This document shows positions 1 through 5,630 of a stretch of 5,888 nt of DNA, one piece after another. Both the position numbers and the translations under genes were made by a program. Under the pieces are notes generated by a model. The model saw only the letters and a list, made by a program, of their open reading frames with translations. It did not search any database and had not been told where the DNA came from. The stretch is from an uncultured Acidimicrobiia bacterium (GTDB taxonomy: Bacteria > Actinomycetota > Acidimicrobiia > Spongiisociales > UBA5794): the NCBI GenBank assembly GCA_913031525.1, contig CAJWGC010000075.1, forward strand, positions 1 through 5,888, read 5' to 3'. How positions within the stretch are numbered: position 1 is the first letter of the stretch; each line of letters opens with the position of its first letter.

Positions 1-547
1 TCATGCTTTCGATCAGTTCCAGAATCGTTGCCTGGATCGTCACGTCTAGCGCTGTGGTGGGTTCATCGAGAATGATCATTTCTGGTCGATTGATAAGAGC
101 CCTAGCAATGGTCAAGCGTCGTTTCATTCCGCCCGAGAGCCGGTCAACAATGTCGCGGCGACGATCAGTGAGTTGGGAAAAGTTCAAGAGCTCTTCGATT
201 CGTTTCCTAATAGTTGCGCGAGGCAGACCGAAGTAGCGCCCATATACGAACAGATTTTCTTCTACCGGTAACTCTGTGTCTAGATTGTTTTCCTGAGGAA
301 CGACTCCGAGTCGTGCCCTGATCGCAGGACCGTCTTGTTCGGGGTTCATACCGAATACTGTCAGTGTTCCGCTAGAAATAGGTGATACTGCTCCGATCAT
401 TCGCATGGTCGAGCTCTTGCCGGCTCCATTCGGTCCGAGAAAGCCGAATGCTTCGCCCGGGGCGACGTCAAAGTCAATGGCATTGACAGCAGTGAGATCT
501 TCGAAGTTTTTGGTGAGTTGGCGTGCGTGCACTAAGGGATTAGTCAT
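1..547 (-). CDS. ABC transporter ATP-binding protein, DrrA/CcmA-like (C-terminal part outside window)
   Basis: This is the nucleotide-binding subunit of an ABC transporter. It would hydrolyse ATP at the inner face of the membrane to drive an ABC-2 type permease, probably encoded beyond the left edge. About 182 residues are visible, read from the ATG at 547-545. Walker A is GPNGAGKSS (residues 38-46), the Q-loop is VVPQEN (82-87), the signature is LSGGMKRR (137-144), Walker B is MIILDEP (157-163), and the D-loop is ALD (166-168). The switch histidine and C-terminal tail lie outside the window. The GMKRR signature and the spacing match the drug, polysaccharide or lipid exporter group (DrrA, CcmA, NodI). 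The stretch after Walker B, TTALDVTIQATILELI, reads more like the Opp/Dpp peptide importers. No Shine-Dalgarno precedes the start, and a TANNNT hexamer lies 8 nt upstream. The ATPase call is firm; the substrate is unknown. Confidence 0.93.
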   Translation of the reverse strand, partial: MTNPLVHARQLTKNFEDLTAVNAIDFDVAPGEAFGFLGPNGAGKSSTMRMIGAVSPISSGTLTVFGMNPEQDGPAIRARLGVVPQENNLDTELPVEENLFVYGRYFGLPRATIRKRIEELLNFSQLTDRRRDIVDRLSGGMKRRLTIARALINRPEMIILDEPTTALDVTIQATILELIESM

Positions 548-555
548 ACTTAGGA

Positions 556-561
556 ATCGTA
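556..561 (-). promoter_or_regulatory. Candidate -10 hexamer TACGAT for the ABC ATPase (leaderless type)
   Basis: On the minus strand TACGAT ends exactly 8 nt before the ATG at 547, so transcription would begin at or within about 2 nt of the start codon. No Shine-Dalgarno is present in the upstream sequence acgattcctaagt. Two other genes here (popT and dtd) have a TANNNT hexamer at the identical 8-nt distance, which strengthens the call. No convincing -35 box is visible at 17 bp, where the minus strand reads GGTGTT. Confidence 0.45.
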
Positions 562-566
562 CCCGG

Positions 567-607
567 TGAGCATACGAAAACACCCAGTAACCTGCAGTCC
601 ATGCTCA
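567..607. repeat. 7-bp perfect inverted repeat in the divergent spacer
   Basis: TGAGCAT (567-573) and ATGCTCA (601-607) are perfect inverted copies separated by 27 nt, with centres 34 bp apart or about three helical turns. They occupy most of the 79-bp spacer between the divergent ABC ATPase and the RCK regulator gene. The left arm lies just upstream of the candidate ATPase -10, and the right arm about 20 nt before the regulator ATG. This placement would suit a two-site operator. A 7-bp match could also arise by chance. Confidence 0.3.
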
Positions 608-626
608 TTAAATCATCTACGCATTC

Positions 627-2060
627 ATGAAGATCATTGTCCTCGGTGCAGGGGGAACTGGACGAGAACTTTTGCGTCGTCTGGCTGATGTTTGGAATGT
701 AGTTCTTGTGGACCAAGATGCAGACAGGCTCGCTGGAGCTTTGTCGATTAGGGATTGTCGAGGTGTGCAAGGAGATGGATCTAGTTCGGTAGTACTCGAG
801 CGGGCAGGTCTATCCGAGGCGGCTGCGTTAGTGGCGGCGACCTCTGATGACGACGTGAATCTTGAAGCTATACGACTAGCCCTCGAGGCTCACTTATTCC
901 GGATCGTTGGTGTAGCGGCCGACCCAGAACGTATTGAAGAATATCGATCTCTCGGTGTGCCGGTCCATGCTCCCCATGGACTAGCGGCTCGAAACATTGA
1001 GTTGTCAATTGAACCTCGTCGTGTCGCCAGCAGTGTATTTGCAGGCGGTCGGGCTGAGGCTATCGAGATTGAATTGTCTCCCGACGCGAGTGTTGTTGGC
1101 CGGCGCTTAGCTGACCTCAGCTCGAGCACTTGGATCGTGGCAGCTGTTCTTAGAAACAACGAGATCGTGATACCCCATGGCAATACGGTTCTACAGCCCA
1201 GAGATCGAATCACGGTTGTTGGGGCAGCCAGCGACTATTCCGGAATTGTCTCTACTTTTACAACCGGCCTTAACAGTTTTCCTCTCCAATTTGGCCATAA
1301 AGTGGCTGTCGGCGTCGAATCGCAATCCGATATCACCGGTGCGGTTGCAGAGGCTGCCAGCCTGGTCCGAAACTCGCAGGCAGATACATTGACGTTGGTT
1401 TATTCCCTTGCGGCTAACGAGGAGGAAGGAAAGGGGCAGGAACTTGTGGAGTCCGCTGCCGAGTCAGTGACTGGCGTTGAAGTCGAGTTGCGTCCGGTTG
1501 AGGGAAGAATCCGGGAAGGACTTCAAGAGGTCGCCAAGGAAGAGAGTATTGGAGTGATCGTTGTTTCCGCTCCTGATCCTTCTGAACGCTTTCCCAAGTT
1601 CAAGGTTGCCCAACTGCTCAACGCATACATTGGGAGAGTGCCGGTTCTCCTGGCTAGATCAACTCTGCCTTATACCGAGGTAGTTGTTCCAGCGCGGCGC
1701 ACTCCTTCCGGGGAACGCGCGGCCCGAGTTTCTATTGATCTTGCCCATGCGCACGATATTCCCTTGAACGGCATTGCTGCTGTTGCCCCTAACTTCGTTG
1801 CCACGCGTGTTGATACGGTCGAAGCAGCTCGATCGTCCATTGCTTGGTTGCTCGAGGAAGGAGCAATACGCGGTGTTGCCGTGGATCGCCATGTAAAGCA
1901 AGGCAATCCAGTTCGAATCATCACTGGAGCAGTTACCAGTTCGACGCTCCTTGTTATCGGGTCTCCACAGTCCCCGATGCGCCTTTTGCGCCCCGGAATT
2001 GCCGGATTGGTAGCATCGAGATCTTCCTCTTCCGTGATGCTCGTTCCCAGTCTGACATGA
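627..2060 (+). CDS. TrkA/RCK regulator with two C-terminal USP-like domains
   Basis: This is a predicted cytoplasmic regulatory subunit (477 aa) for the cation transporter encoded next. Residues 1-120 form a Rossmann-type RCK_N domain with the nucleotide-binding loop GAGGTG at 7-12, an acidic residue ending strand 2 (D29) and QGDGSS (48-53) at the usual third motif, so NAD(H) or a similar nucleotide is the expected ligand. Residues 143-210 resemble RCK_C (TrkA-C), a second ligand-binding domain. Residues 223-345 and 350-475 look like tandem universal-stress-protein folds, each ending in a strand of the type VPVLLARS or SVMLVPS. The usual USP ATP loop (G-2x-G-9x-GS) is degenerate in both: the second has IGSPQSP at 444-450, so nucleotide binding there is doubtful. 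MKIIVLGAGG is the canonical RCK start. No Shine-Dalgarno is seen, and TTAAAT (608-613) is only a weak -10 candidate. The stop overlaps the antiporter start as ATGA, implying translational coupling. Confidence 0.88.
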   Translation: MKIIVLGAGGTGRELLRRLADVWNVVLVDQDADRLAGALSIRDCRGVQGDGSSSVVLERAGLSEAAALVAATSDDDVNLEAIRLALEAHLFRIVGVAADPERIEEYRSLGVPVHAPHGLAARNIELSIEPRRVASSVFAGGRAEAIEIELSPDASVVGRRLADLSSSTWIVAAVLRNNEIVIPHGNTVLQPRDRITVVGAASDYSGIVSTFTTGLNSFPLQFGHKVAVGVESQSDITGAVAEAASLVRNSQADTLTLVYSLAANEEEGKGQELVESAAESVTGVEVELRPVEGRIREGLQEVAKEESIGVIVVSAPDPSERFPKFKVAQLLNAYIGRVPVLLARSTLPYTEVVVPARRTPSGERAARVSIDLAHAHDIPLNGIAAVAPNFVATRVDTVEAARSSIAWLLEEGAIRGVAVDRHVKQGNPVRIITGAVTSSTLLVIGSPQSPMRLLRPGIAGLVASRSSSSVMLVPSLT

Positions 2061-3313
2061 TCGATTTCGATTTGGCGGTCGCGTCAAGCGATGCTGTACA
2101 CCTACTTCCTGGGCCAGGAGGTTTCGTGCTGATTGGTTTCGGGGCTTTTGCGCTTCCCTTGGTAGCGCGACGCCTTTTACTTCCAGCGATCGTTCTGGAA
2201 ATCCTTTACGGATTGCTGTTAGGTCCGGAGATACTTGATTGGATATCGGCTGCATCAAGCGACGCACAGTTCATTCAGGTTCTAGCAGAACTTGGTCTTT
2301 TTATGCTTATGTTCCTCGCAGGTTTTGAGGTGGATTTCGAGCGTCTTGAACGACAAGGGCCCGGGTCACTTTTAACAGGATTGGTGATCTTTGCTGCTGT
2401 CGTTACGGCTGCTTGGTTTGGATTCAGCTTCCTGTCTCCCGAATCTACTGAACAGAGACTTTTCTTGACACTCCTCATCTCTGCAGCTTCTTTAGGCATT
2501 GTGATTCCCGCTCTGCGTAGCACTGGGCGATCTAGCACCAAGCTCGGTCAGCTCACTATTGTCACGGCCGTTCAAGCCGAGTTCTTGTCTGCAGTTGCGA
2601 TTGTTGTTTTTGGTGTTTGGTTCCAACAAGGATTCGGTCTTAGTCTTCTCGGTGTTCCTGGATTGTTCGCGATCATGGCAGTATCGCTCTTTATATTGCG
2701 GCGCCTTTCTTGGTGGTTTCCTGAGCGTTTTGAGCGACTCTTCGCTTCGGATGATCCTGATGAGATCGGTATCCGATCCACACTCGCATTGTTGCTTGTT
2801 TTTGTCGGCGTAGCTGAGGCGCTCCAGATTGAGCCCATTCTTGGTGCATTCATGGCGGGGGCCCTATTTGCTTACATCTTTAGGGAGACTGGGGAACTAG
2901 AAGCTCGTCTTAACGGAATCTCCTACGGATTCTTCATTCCCGTTTTTTTTATCAATGTCGGTGTAAATTTCCCATTGGGAGAGCTCACCGAAGGCTCTGT
3001 ACTTGGTAAGGCCCTTGGCCTCATCGCGGTCGCTGTCGGAGTCAAAATCGCGCCCGCCTTGTTGCTGATGCTTCGCGGCTTCTCACTGCGAGAATCACTG
3101 GCAGCGGGAGTGCTACTTGCTGGTCAGCTCAGCGTGAGTATTGCTCTCGCTGGATTAGGTATTGAATTAGGCCTTATCGACGAAGGTCTTGCAGCCGGTG
3201 TAATCTTGCTCGTCGGGGTTACTGCGATTCTGTCTCCTGTCGTTTTTCGTCTGCTGGTTCCCGATCTTGGCCGAGAAGAAACTTCGGAGGGGAGAGGGGA
3301 TCTCCTTGGCTGA
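2057..3313 (+). CDS. CPA2-family cation/proton antiporter (Na+/H+ or K+/H+ exchanger)
   Basis: This is an integral membrane exchanger of the monovalent cation:proton antiporter-2 family (418 aa, mostly hydrophobic, about 12-13 membrane segments). Family signatures are ELGLFMLMFLAGFEVD (78-93), the SAASLGIVIPAL helix (142-153), ILGAFMAGALFA (261-272), FFIPVFFINVGVNF (292-305) and the RES...GQLSVSIALA helix (345-364). In NapA-like members the helix after SLGIV carries an ion-binding Asp pair (IDD); here the aligned stretch is AVQAEFLSAV (171-180), leaving one acidic residue, E175. There is no C-terminal RCK domain; that role is supplied by the preceding gene. I chose the ATG at 2057 because it overlaps the upstream TGA as ATGA and gives a normal family N-terminus. 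An in-frame ATG at 1844 would add 71 non-homologous residues inside the regulator gene. The ion transported cannot be told from sequence alone. Confidence 0.9.
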   Translation: MIDFDLAVASSDAVHLLPGPGGFVLIGFGAFALPLVARRLLLPAIVLEILYGLLLGPEILDWISAASSDAQFIQVLAELGLFMLMFLAGFEVDFERLERQGPGSLLTGLVIFAAVVTAAWFGFSFLSPESTEQRLFLTLLISAASLGIVIPALRSTGRSSTKLGQLTIVTAVQAEFLSAVAIVVFGVWFQQGFGLSLLGVPGLFAIMAVSLFILRRLSWWFPERFERLFASDDPDEIGIRSTLALLLVFVGVAEALQIEPILGAFMAGALFAYIFRETGELEARLNGISYGFFIPVFFINVGVNFPLGELTEGSVLGKALGLIAVAVGVKIAPALLLMLRGFSLRESLAAGVLLAGQLSVSIALAGLGIELGLIDEGLAAGVILLVGVTAILSPVVFRLLVPDLGREETSEGRGDLLG

Positions 3314-3350
3314 AGACTGTTGCCATTCGTATCCCTAATCGCGTCTTCGC

Positions 3351-4277
3351 TTGAAGGAGGAACGTATCGAATTCGGATTAGTGCTTACCCAATTCAGCAG
3401 TCGCTGGGATCATGTTGTTTCTGACGCTCGTTTGGCCGAAGAAGGTGGACTCGACTCGTTGTGGTTAGTGGATCACCTTCTTATGACTCGAGATCCAAGA
3501 TCCGACATCCTTGAGGGATGGACATCGTTATCGGCCGTAGCTGCTATGACGAAGCGAGTACGTATCGGCCATCTTGTTCTTTCGGCATCTTTTCGTAACC
3601 CTGGGTTGTTGGGAAAGATGGCTTCTACGCTCGACGTTGTGTCGAATGGCCGACTCGATCTGGGTCTTGGCGCAGGCTGGCACGAGCCAGAGTATCTCGC
3701 TTTCGGGTATAGGTTTCTTTCTGCTGGAGAGAGACGCCGTTATTTGGAGGAGTATGTCGATGCCTTGCGACAGCTTTTTGAGGGTGGGCCCGTTGATTTT
3801 CATGGTGAATATATCGATTTCAAAGCAGCGTATTGCAGGCCGCGACCTGTTCAGGAAGGAGGACCTCCGATAGTGGTTGGCGCTTCACAGCCGCTTATGT
3901 TGAATTTCGTTGGCCGTAAGGCCGATGTATGGAACTGTCCGTCAGCAGCACTTCCTCGATTCGACGAATTGAGAGGGCAGGTACTCGACGCGGCTGGTGA
4001 TCGTTCGGTGCGTACCACTATTCAAGTGCCAGTTGCTGTAGGTCGAGATCGGAATGAAGCGAAAGCTGCTCTCGAGGTCGGCCGATCCCATATGGATTGG
4101 ATGGGCGATATTGAAGCGATTGGTATTACTGGGGTGCTGGATGAAGCTGTCGAAAAAGCTATCGCATATTCTGATCGCGGTGTGGATGGAATCATTGCGG
4201 TATTGCCAGGGTCTAAGGGAAGACCAGATTTTGTTGAGGCGTACGCTGAACTAGCGCGGATTGTCCGTGCTAGTTGA
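3351..4277 (+). CDS. LLM-class oxidoreductase, probably F420-dependent (Rv1855c-like)
   Basis: This is a soluble luciferase-like TIM-barrel enzyme expected to move hydride with reduced coenzyme F420 (or FMN); its substrate is unknown. Matches to the family, numbered from the TTG start, include FGLVLTQF (8-15), GGLDSLWLVDHL (32-43), the VRIGHLVLSASFRNP region (70-84), LDVVSNGRLDLGLGAGWH (94-111), FGYRF (118-122) and GGPPIVVGASQP (170-181). The length of about 305 aa is normal. The start is uncertain. The only standard codon that keeps the first strand is TTG at 3351, but a strong AAGGAGG lies after it at 3354-3360. That site points to ATC at 3366, which would give a family-like N-terminus reading MEFGLVLTQF. 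An in-frame TAA at 3336 excludes anything further upstream. The gene follows the antiporter by 37-52 nt on the same strand and may be co-transcribed. It ends 9 nt from the convergent popT stop. Confidence 0.9.
   Translation: MKEERIEFGLVLTQFSSRWDHVVSDARLAEEGGLDSLWLVDHLLMTRDPRSDILEGWTSLSAVAAMTKRVRIGHLVLSASFRNPGLLGKMASTLDVVSNGRLDLGLGAGWHEPEYLAFGYRFLSAGERRRYLEEYVDALRQLFEGGPVDFHGEYIDFKAAYCRPRPVQEGGPPIVVGASQPLMLNFVGRKADVWNCPSAALPRFDELRGQVLDAAGDRSVRTTIQVPVAVGRDRNEAKAALEVGRSHMDWMGDIEAIGITGVLDEAVEKAIAYSDRGVDGIIAVLPGSKGRPDFVEAYAELARIVRAS
3354..3360 (+). promoter_or_regulatory. Strong Shine-Dalgarno AAGGAGG that points to an ATC start
   Basis: AAGGAGG is a near-perfect match to the 16S anti-SD and the only such site seen before a gene here. 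Its GGAGG ends at 3360, and the spacer aacgt (5 nt) leads to in-frame ATC at 3366. It lies downstream of the TTG at 3351, so it cannot serve that codon, and it is 20 nt from the next in-frame GTG at 3381, which is too far. It could be chance, since AAGGAGGAA also encodes K-E-E in frame. Confidence 0.55.
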
Positions 4278-4290
4278 GCATTCAGCTCAA
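4274..4290. terminator. Small hairpin carrying both convergent stop codons
   Basis: TTGAGC (4274-4279), loop ATTCA and GCTCAA (4285-4290) form a perfect 6-bp stem. The oxidoreductase TGA (4275-4277) sits in the left arm and the popT TGA (minus strand, 4289-4287) in the right arm, so the structure is nearly symmetrical for both transcripts. No U-tract follows on either strand, so it is at best a weak intrinsic terminator or an RNA 3'-end stabiliser. Confidence 0.35.
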
Positions 4291-5219
4291 TCGGGAGGTT
4301 GGTCCGTCCTCTGATTGATCTTCGGGATATCTGAGGCGGTTCTTCGGCTCCCGATCTGACTGATCGAGATCACAAGTACCACTCCGGCGAAGGCGAGAAG
4401 GATCGGTGCAGTGAGGGATTCTGGTGCTGCCAAATTGCTTGTTTCGGTACCGTCGGGCCAAGGCCACAATACTCGCAGTGATCCCGACATTAACCCGATG
4501 AGTAAAGCCATTGCTGTATCGCGATATCGGCGTAATAGTTGATCGAGAAGTGTCGAGAACAATCCCAAACTGACGATTGCGCCAAGGAGGAACAGTCCGA
4601 GTAGGGCGAATTGCCGGTCGTTGATTGCTGAAAGAACAGATCCGTACATGCCAAGCATTAGCAGGATGAAAGATCCGCTGATTCCCGGAAGGACCATCGC
4701 GATGATGGCGATCGCTCCTGCACCTAGAAATAATGCTGCGGCTGGATCGACGATCTCTTCTGATCTCAGGCCGAGTGTCGCAAACGTAGTAACGGCCATG
4801 ATCACGGTGCCGACTATTCGCCAAGGAGTCCAGGATGATAAGAAGCGCCAGGTAATGCTAATTGATCCCACGACTAGCCCGAAGAAGAGCGCTGATGTGT
4901 TCTGTGGTGCTCGCTCTAAAAGGTGCTCCAGCAGCGTGCTCAGCGACGCAACGGCTAGGAGGATACCGGCGAGTAATGGGGCGAGTAATTGCCACTCGGT
5001 CGCTCGGAAACGATTCACCGCCTCTTTCCATTTTCCGGATAAAGCCAAAGTCACCGCGGAAGCACCAGTATGGATGGCGCGAATTAGGCGTTCGTAAATG
5101 CCAAGGACGAGCGCGATGGTGCCGCCCGAAACCCCAGGGACTAGATCTGCAGATCCCATCAGGAATCCGCGGACTATATGAACGGCTAACTGGCGTAGAG
5201 TTCGAGAGGACTTAGGCAT
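4287..5219 (-). CDS. popT: DUF368 membrane protein, PopT-type polyprenyl-phosphate translocase
   Basis: Members of this family (DUF368/PopT) return undecaprenyl phosphate, the lipid carrier for peptidoglycan and other surface polymers, from the outer to the inner leaflet of the plasma membrane. The 310-aa protein has the two diagnostic half-repeats. The first covers GFLMGSADLVPGVSGG and TIALVLGIY (18-42). The second covers MVLPGISGSFILLMLGMYG (175-193). Both share PG[VI]SG followed by a helix ending LG[IM]Y, as expected for paired re-entrant segments. About 8 hydrophobic stretches are visible, for example near 78-97, 109-126, 160-178, 203-222, 234-250 and 269-288. The C-terminal 20 residues are polar. 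The ATG at 5219 gives the usual short N-terminus before the first motif. No Shine-Dalgarno is seen; TACCCT lies 8 nt upstream. The family call is firm. The transport role rests on work on other members, and the symbol is used in that sense. Confidence 0.9.
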   Translation of the reverse strand: MPKSSRTLRQLAVHIVRGFLMGSADLVPGVSGGTIALVLGIYERLIRAIHTGASAVTLALSGKWKEAVNRFRATEWQLLAPLLAGILLAVASLSTLLEHLLERAPQNTSALFFGLVVGSISITWRFLSSWTPWRIVGTVIMAVTTFATLGLRSEEIVDPAAALFLGAGAIAIIAMVLPGISGSFILLMLGMYGSVLSAINDRQFALLGLFLLGAIVSLGLFSTLLDQLLRRYRDTAMALLIGLMSGSLRVLWPWPDGTETSNLAAPESLTAPILLAFAGVVLVISISQIGSRRTASDIPKINQRTDQPPD

Positions 5220-5227
5220 GACGCGGC

Positions 5228-5233
5228 AGGGTA
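5228..5233 (-). promoter_or_regulatory. Candidate -10 hexamer TACCCT for popT (leaderless type)
   Basis: On the minus strand TACCCT (TANNNT) is followed by 8 nt (gccgcgtc) and then the popT ATG. There is no Shine-Dalgarno in between. The geometry is the same as for the ABC ATPase and dtd. No clear -35 box is visible. Confidence 0.4.
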
Positions 5234-5255
5234 CTGAAGAGAAACGAGAGCGTCG

Positions 5256-5295
5256 TGCAAATGTGCCGGTTGGCTTTATCTGCGGTACATCTGCA
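5256..5295. repeat. 9-bp imperfect inverted repeat in the popT/dtd spacer
   Basis: TGCAAATGT (5256-5264) and ACATCTGCA (5287-5295) are inverted copies matching at 8 of 9 positions, separated by 22 nt. The right arm abuts the candidate dtd -10 hexamer at 5296. It may be an operator or may be chance; no known regulator motif is recognised. Confidence 0.25.
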
Positions 5296-5301
5296 TACGA
5301 T
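5296..5301 (+). promoter_or_regulatory. Candidate -10 hexamer TACGAT for dtd (leaderless type)
   Basis: TACGAT is followed by exactly 8 nt (gggggact) and the GTG start at 5310. The hexamer is identical to the one before the ABC ATPase. TTGGCT at 5270-5275 is a possible -35 (4 of 6 to TTGACA), but the spacer is 20 bp, longer than ideal. The G-run could alternatively act as a weak Shine-Dalgarno, although it lies only 3 nt from the start. Confidence 0.45.
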
Positions 5302-5309
5302 GGGGGACT

Positions 5310-5630
5310 GTGAGAGCTATCGTGCAGCGGGTTTCTTCGGCATCTGTGACTGTCGATAGTTCTGTGGTCGCGTCGATCAGTCGCGGACTACTGGTGCTAG
5401 TTGGTGTTGCAGAAGGAGACACAGGGCAAGATGCAGAAGCTCTTGCTTCCAAGATTGCTGCGATGCGAGTGTTTCCTGACGAAGAAGGACGAATGAATCT
5501 ATCAGTCGATGACGTTGCCGGTGAGGTGCTGGTAGTCAGCCAGTTCACGCTACTTGCCGACGTGCGTCGAGGGCGGAGACCGTCACGAGTACGTCTTCGC
5601 CGGGGATGCGAACCACGATGGGGACGTTGA
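5310..5630 (+). pseudogene. dtd: D-aminoacyl-tRNA deacylase (Dtd), truncated after residue 92
   Basis: Dtd hydrolyses D-amino acids, and glycine mischarged on tRNA-Ala, from tRNA in the cytoplasm; it is a homodimer of about 145-150 aa. The GTG at 5310 gives the family N-terminus MRAIVQRVSSASVTV. GLLVLVGV (26-33), RVFPDEEGRMNLS (53-65) and the active-site motif SQFT fall at their usual places, with S77-Q78-F79-T80 numbered as in E. coli. RRGRRPS (86-92) follows, where a Phe and the C-terminal half should come next. Instead the frame runs through 14 unrelated residues, rich in Arg, to a TGA at 5628-5630. About 55 residues are lost, including the Asn-x-Gly-Pro motif that completes the active site, so this version would be inactive. 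No other frame resumes Dtd sequence, which rules out a simple frameshift. The gene may well be intact in the organism if the contig is chimeric at 5585. Confidence 0.88.
5586..5586. other. Homology and composition breakpoint inside dtd
   Basis: Dtd homology ends at Ser92 (codon 5583-5585). From 5586 to the end GC content is near 62% by hand count over four lines, against 50-55% in two dtd lines. The coding frame shifts by one, and third-position GC rises from about 43% (first 54 dtd codons) to about 75% (101 codons). No terminal inverted repeat, target duplication or transposase is visible in the 303 bases available. The exact join could be a few bases earlier if the two sources share bases at the junction. 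Confidence 0.7.

Noticed and set aside
540..770. Minus-strand open frame of 76 codons across the divergent spacer
   Set aside because: It overlaps the start of the RCK gene and the promoter region, and its translation is low-complexity Ser/Thr-rich with no motif.
1844..2056. N-terminal extension of the antiporter from the ATG at 1844
   Set aside because: The 71 extra residues lie in the regulator coding sequence and do not resemble the family. The ATGA overlap at 2057 gives a normal N-terminus.
1659..2267. Minus-strand open frame of 202 codons across the regulator/antiporter junction
   Set aside because: It lies antisense to two well-supported genes. Its translation is rich in Arg/Asn/Ser with no family resemblance, and the plus-strand frames explain the sequence.
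2942..2950. Run of eight T residues inside the antiporter gene as a possible slippage site or sequencing frameshift
   Set aside because: The frame continues through it without a break, and it encodes VFFIN of a conserved membrane helix, so there is no sign of a frameshift here.
4282..4824. Minus-strand open frame of 180 codons overlapping the 3' half of popT
   Set aside because: Same strand as popT but a different frame. The translation is Arg/Ser/His-rich and has no family resemblance, while popT has the DUF368 motifs.
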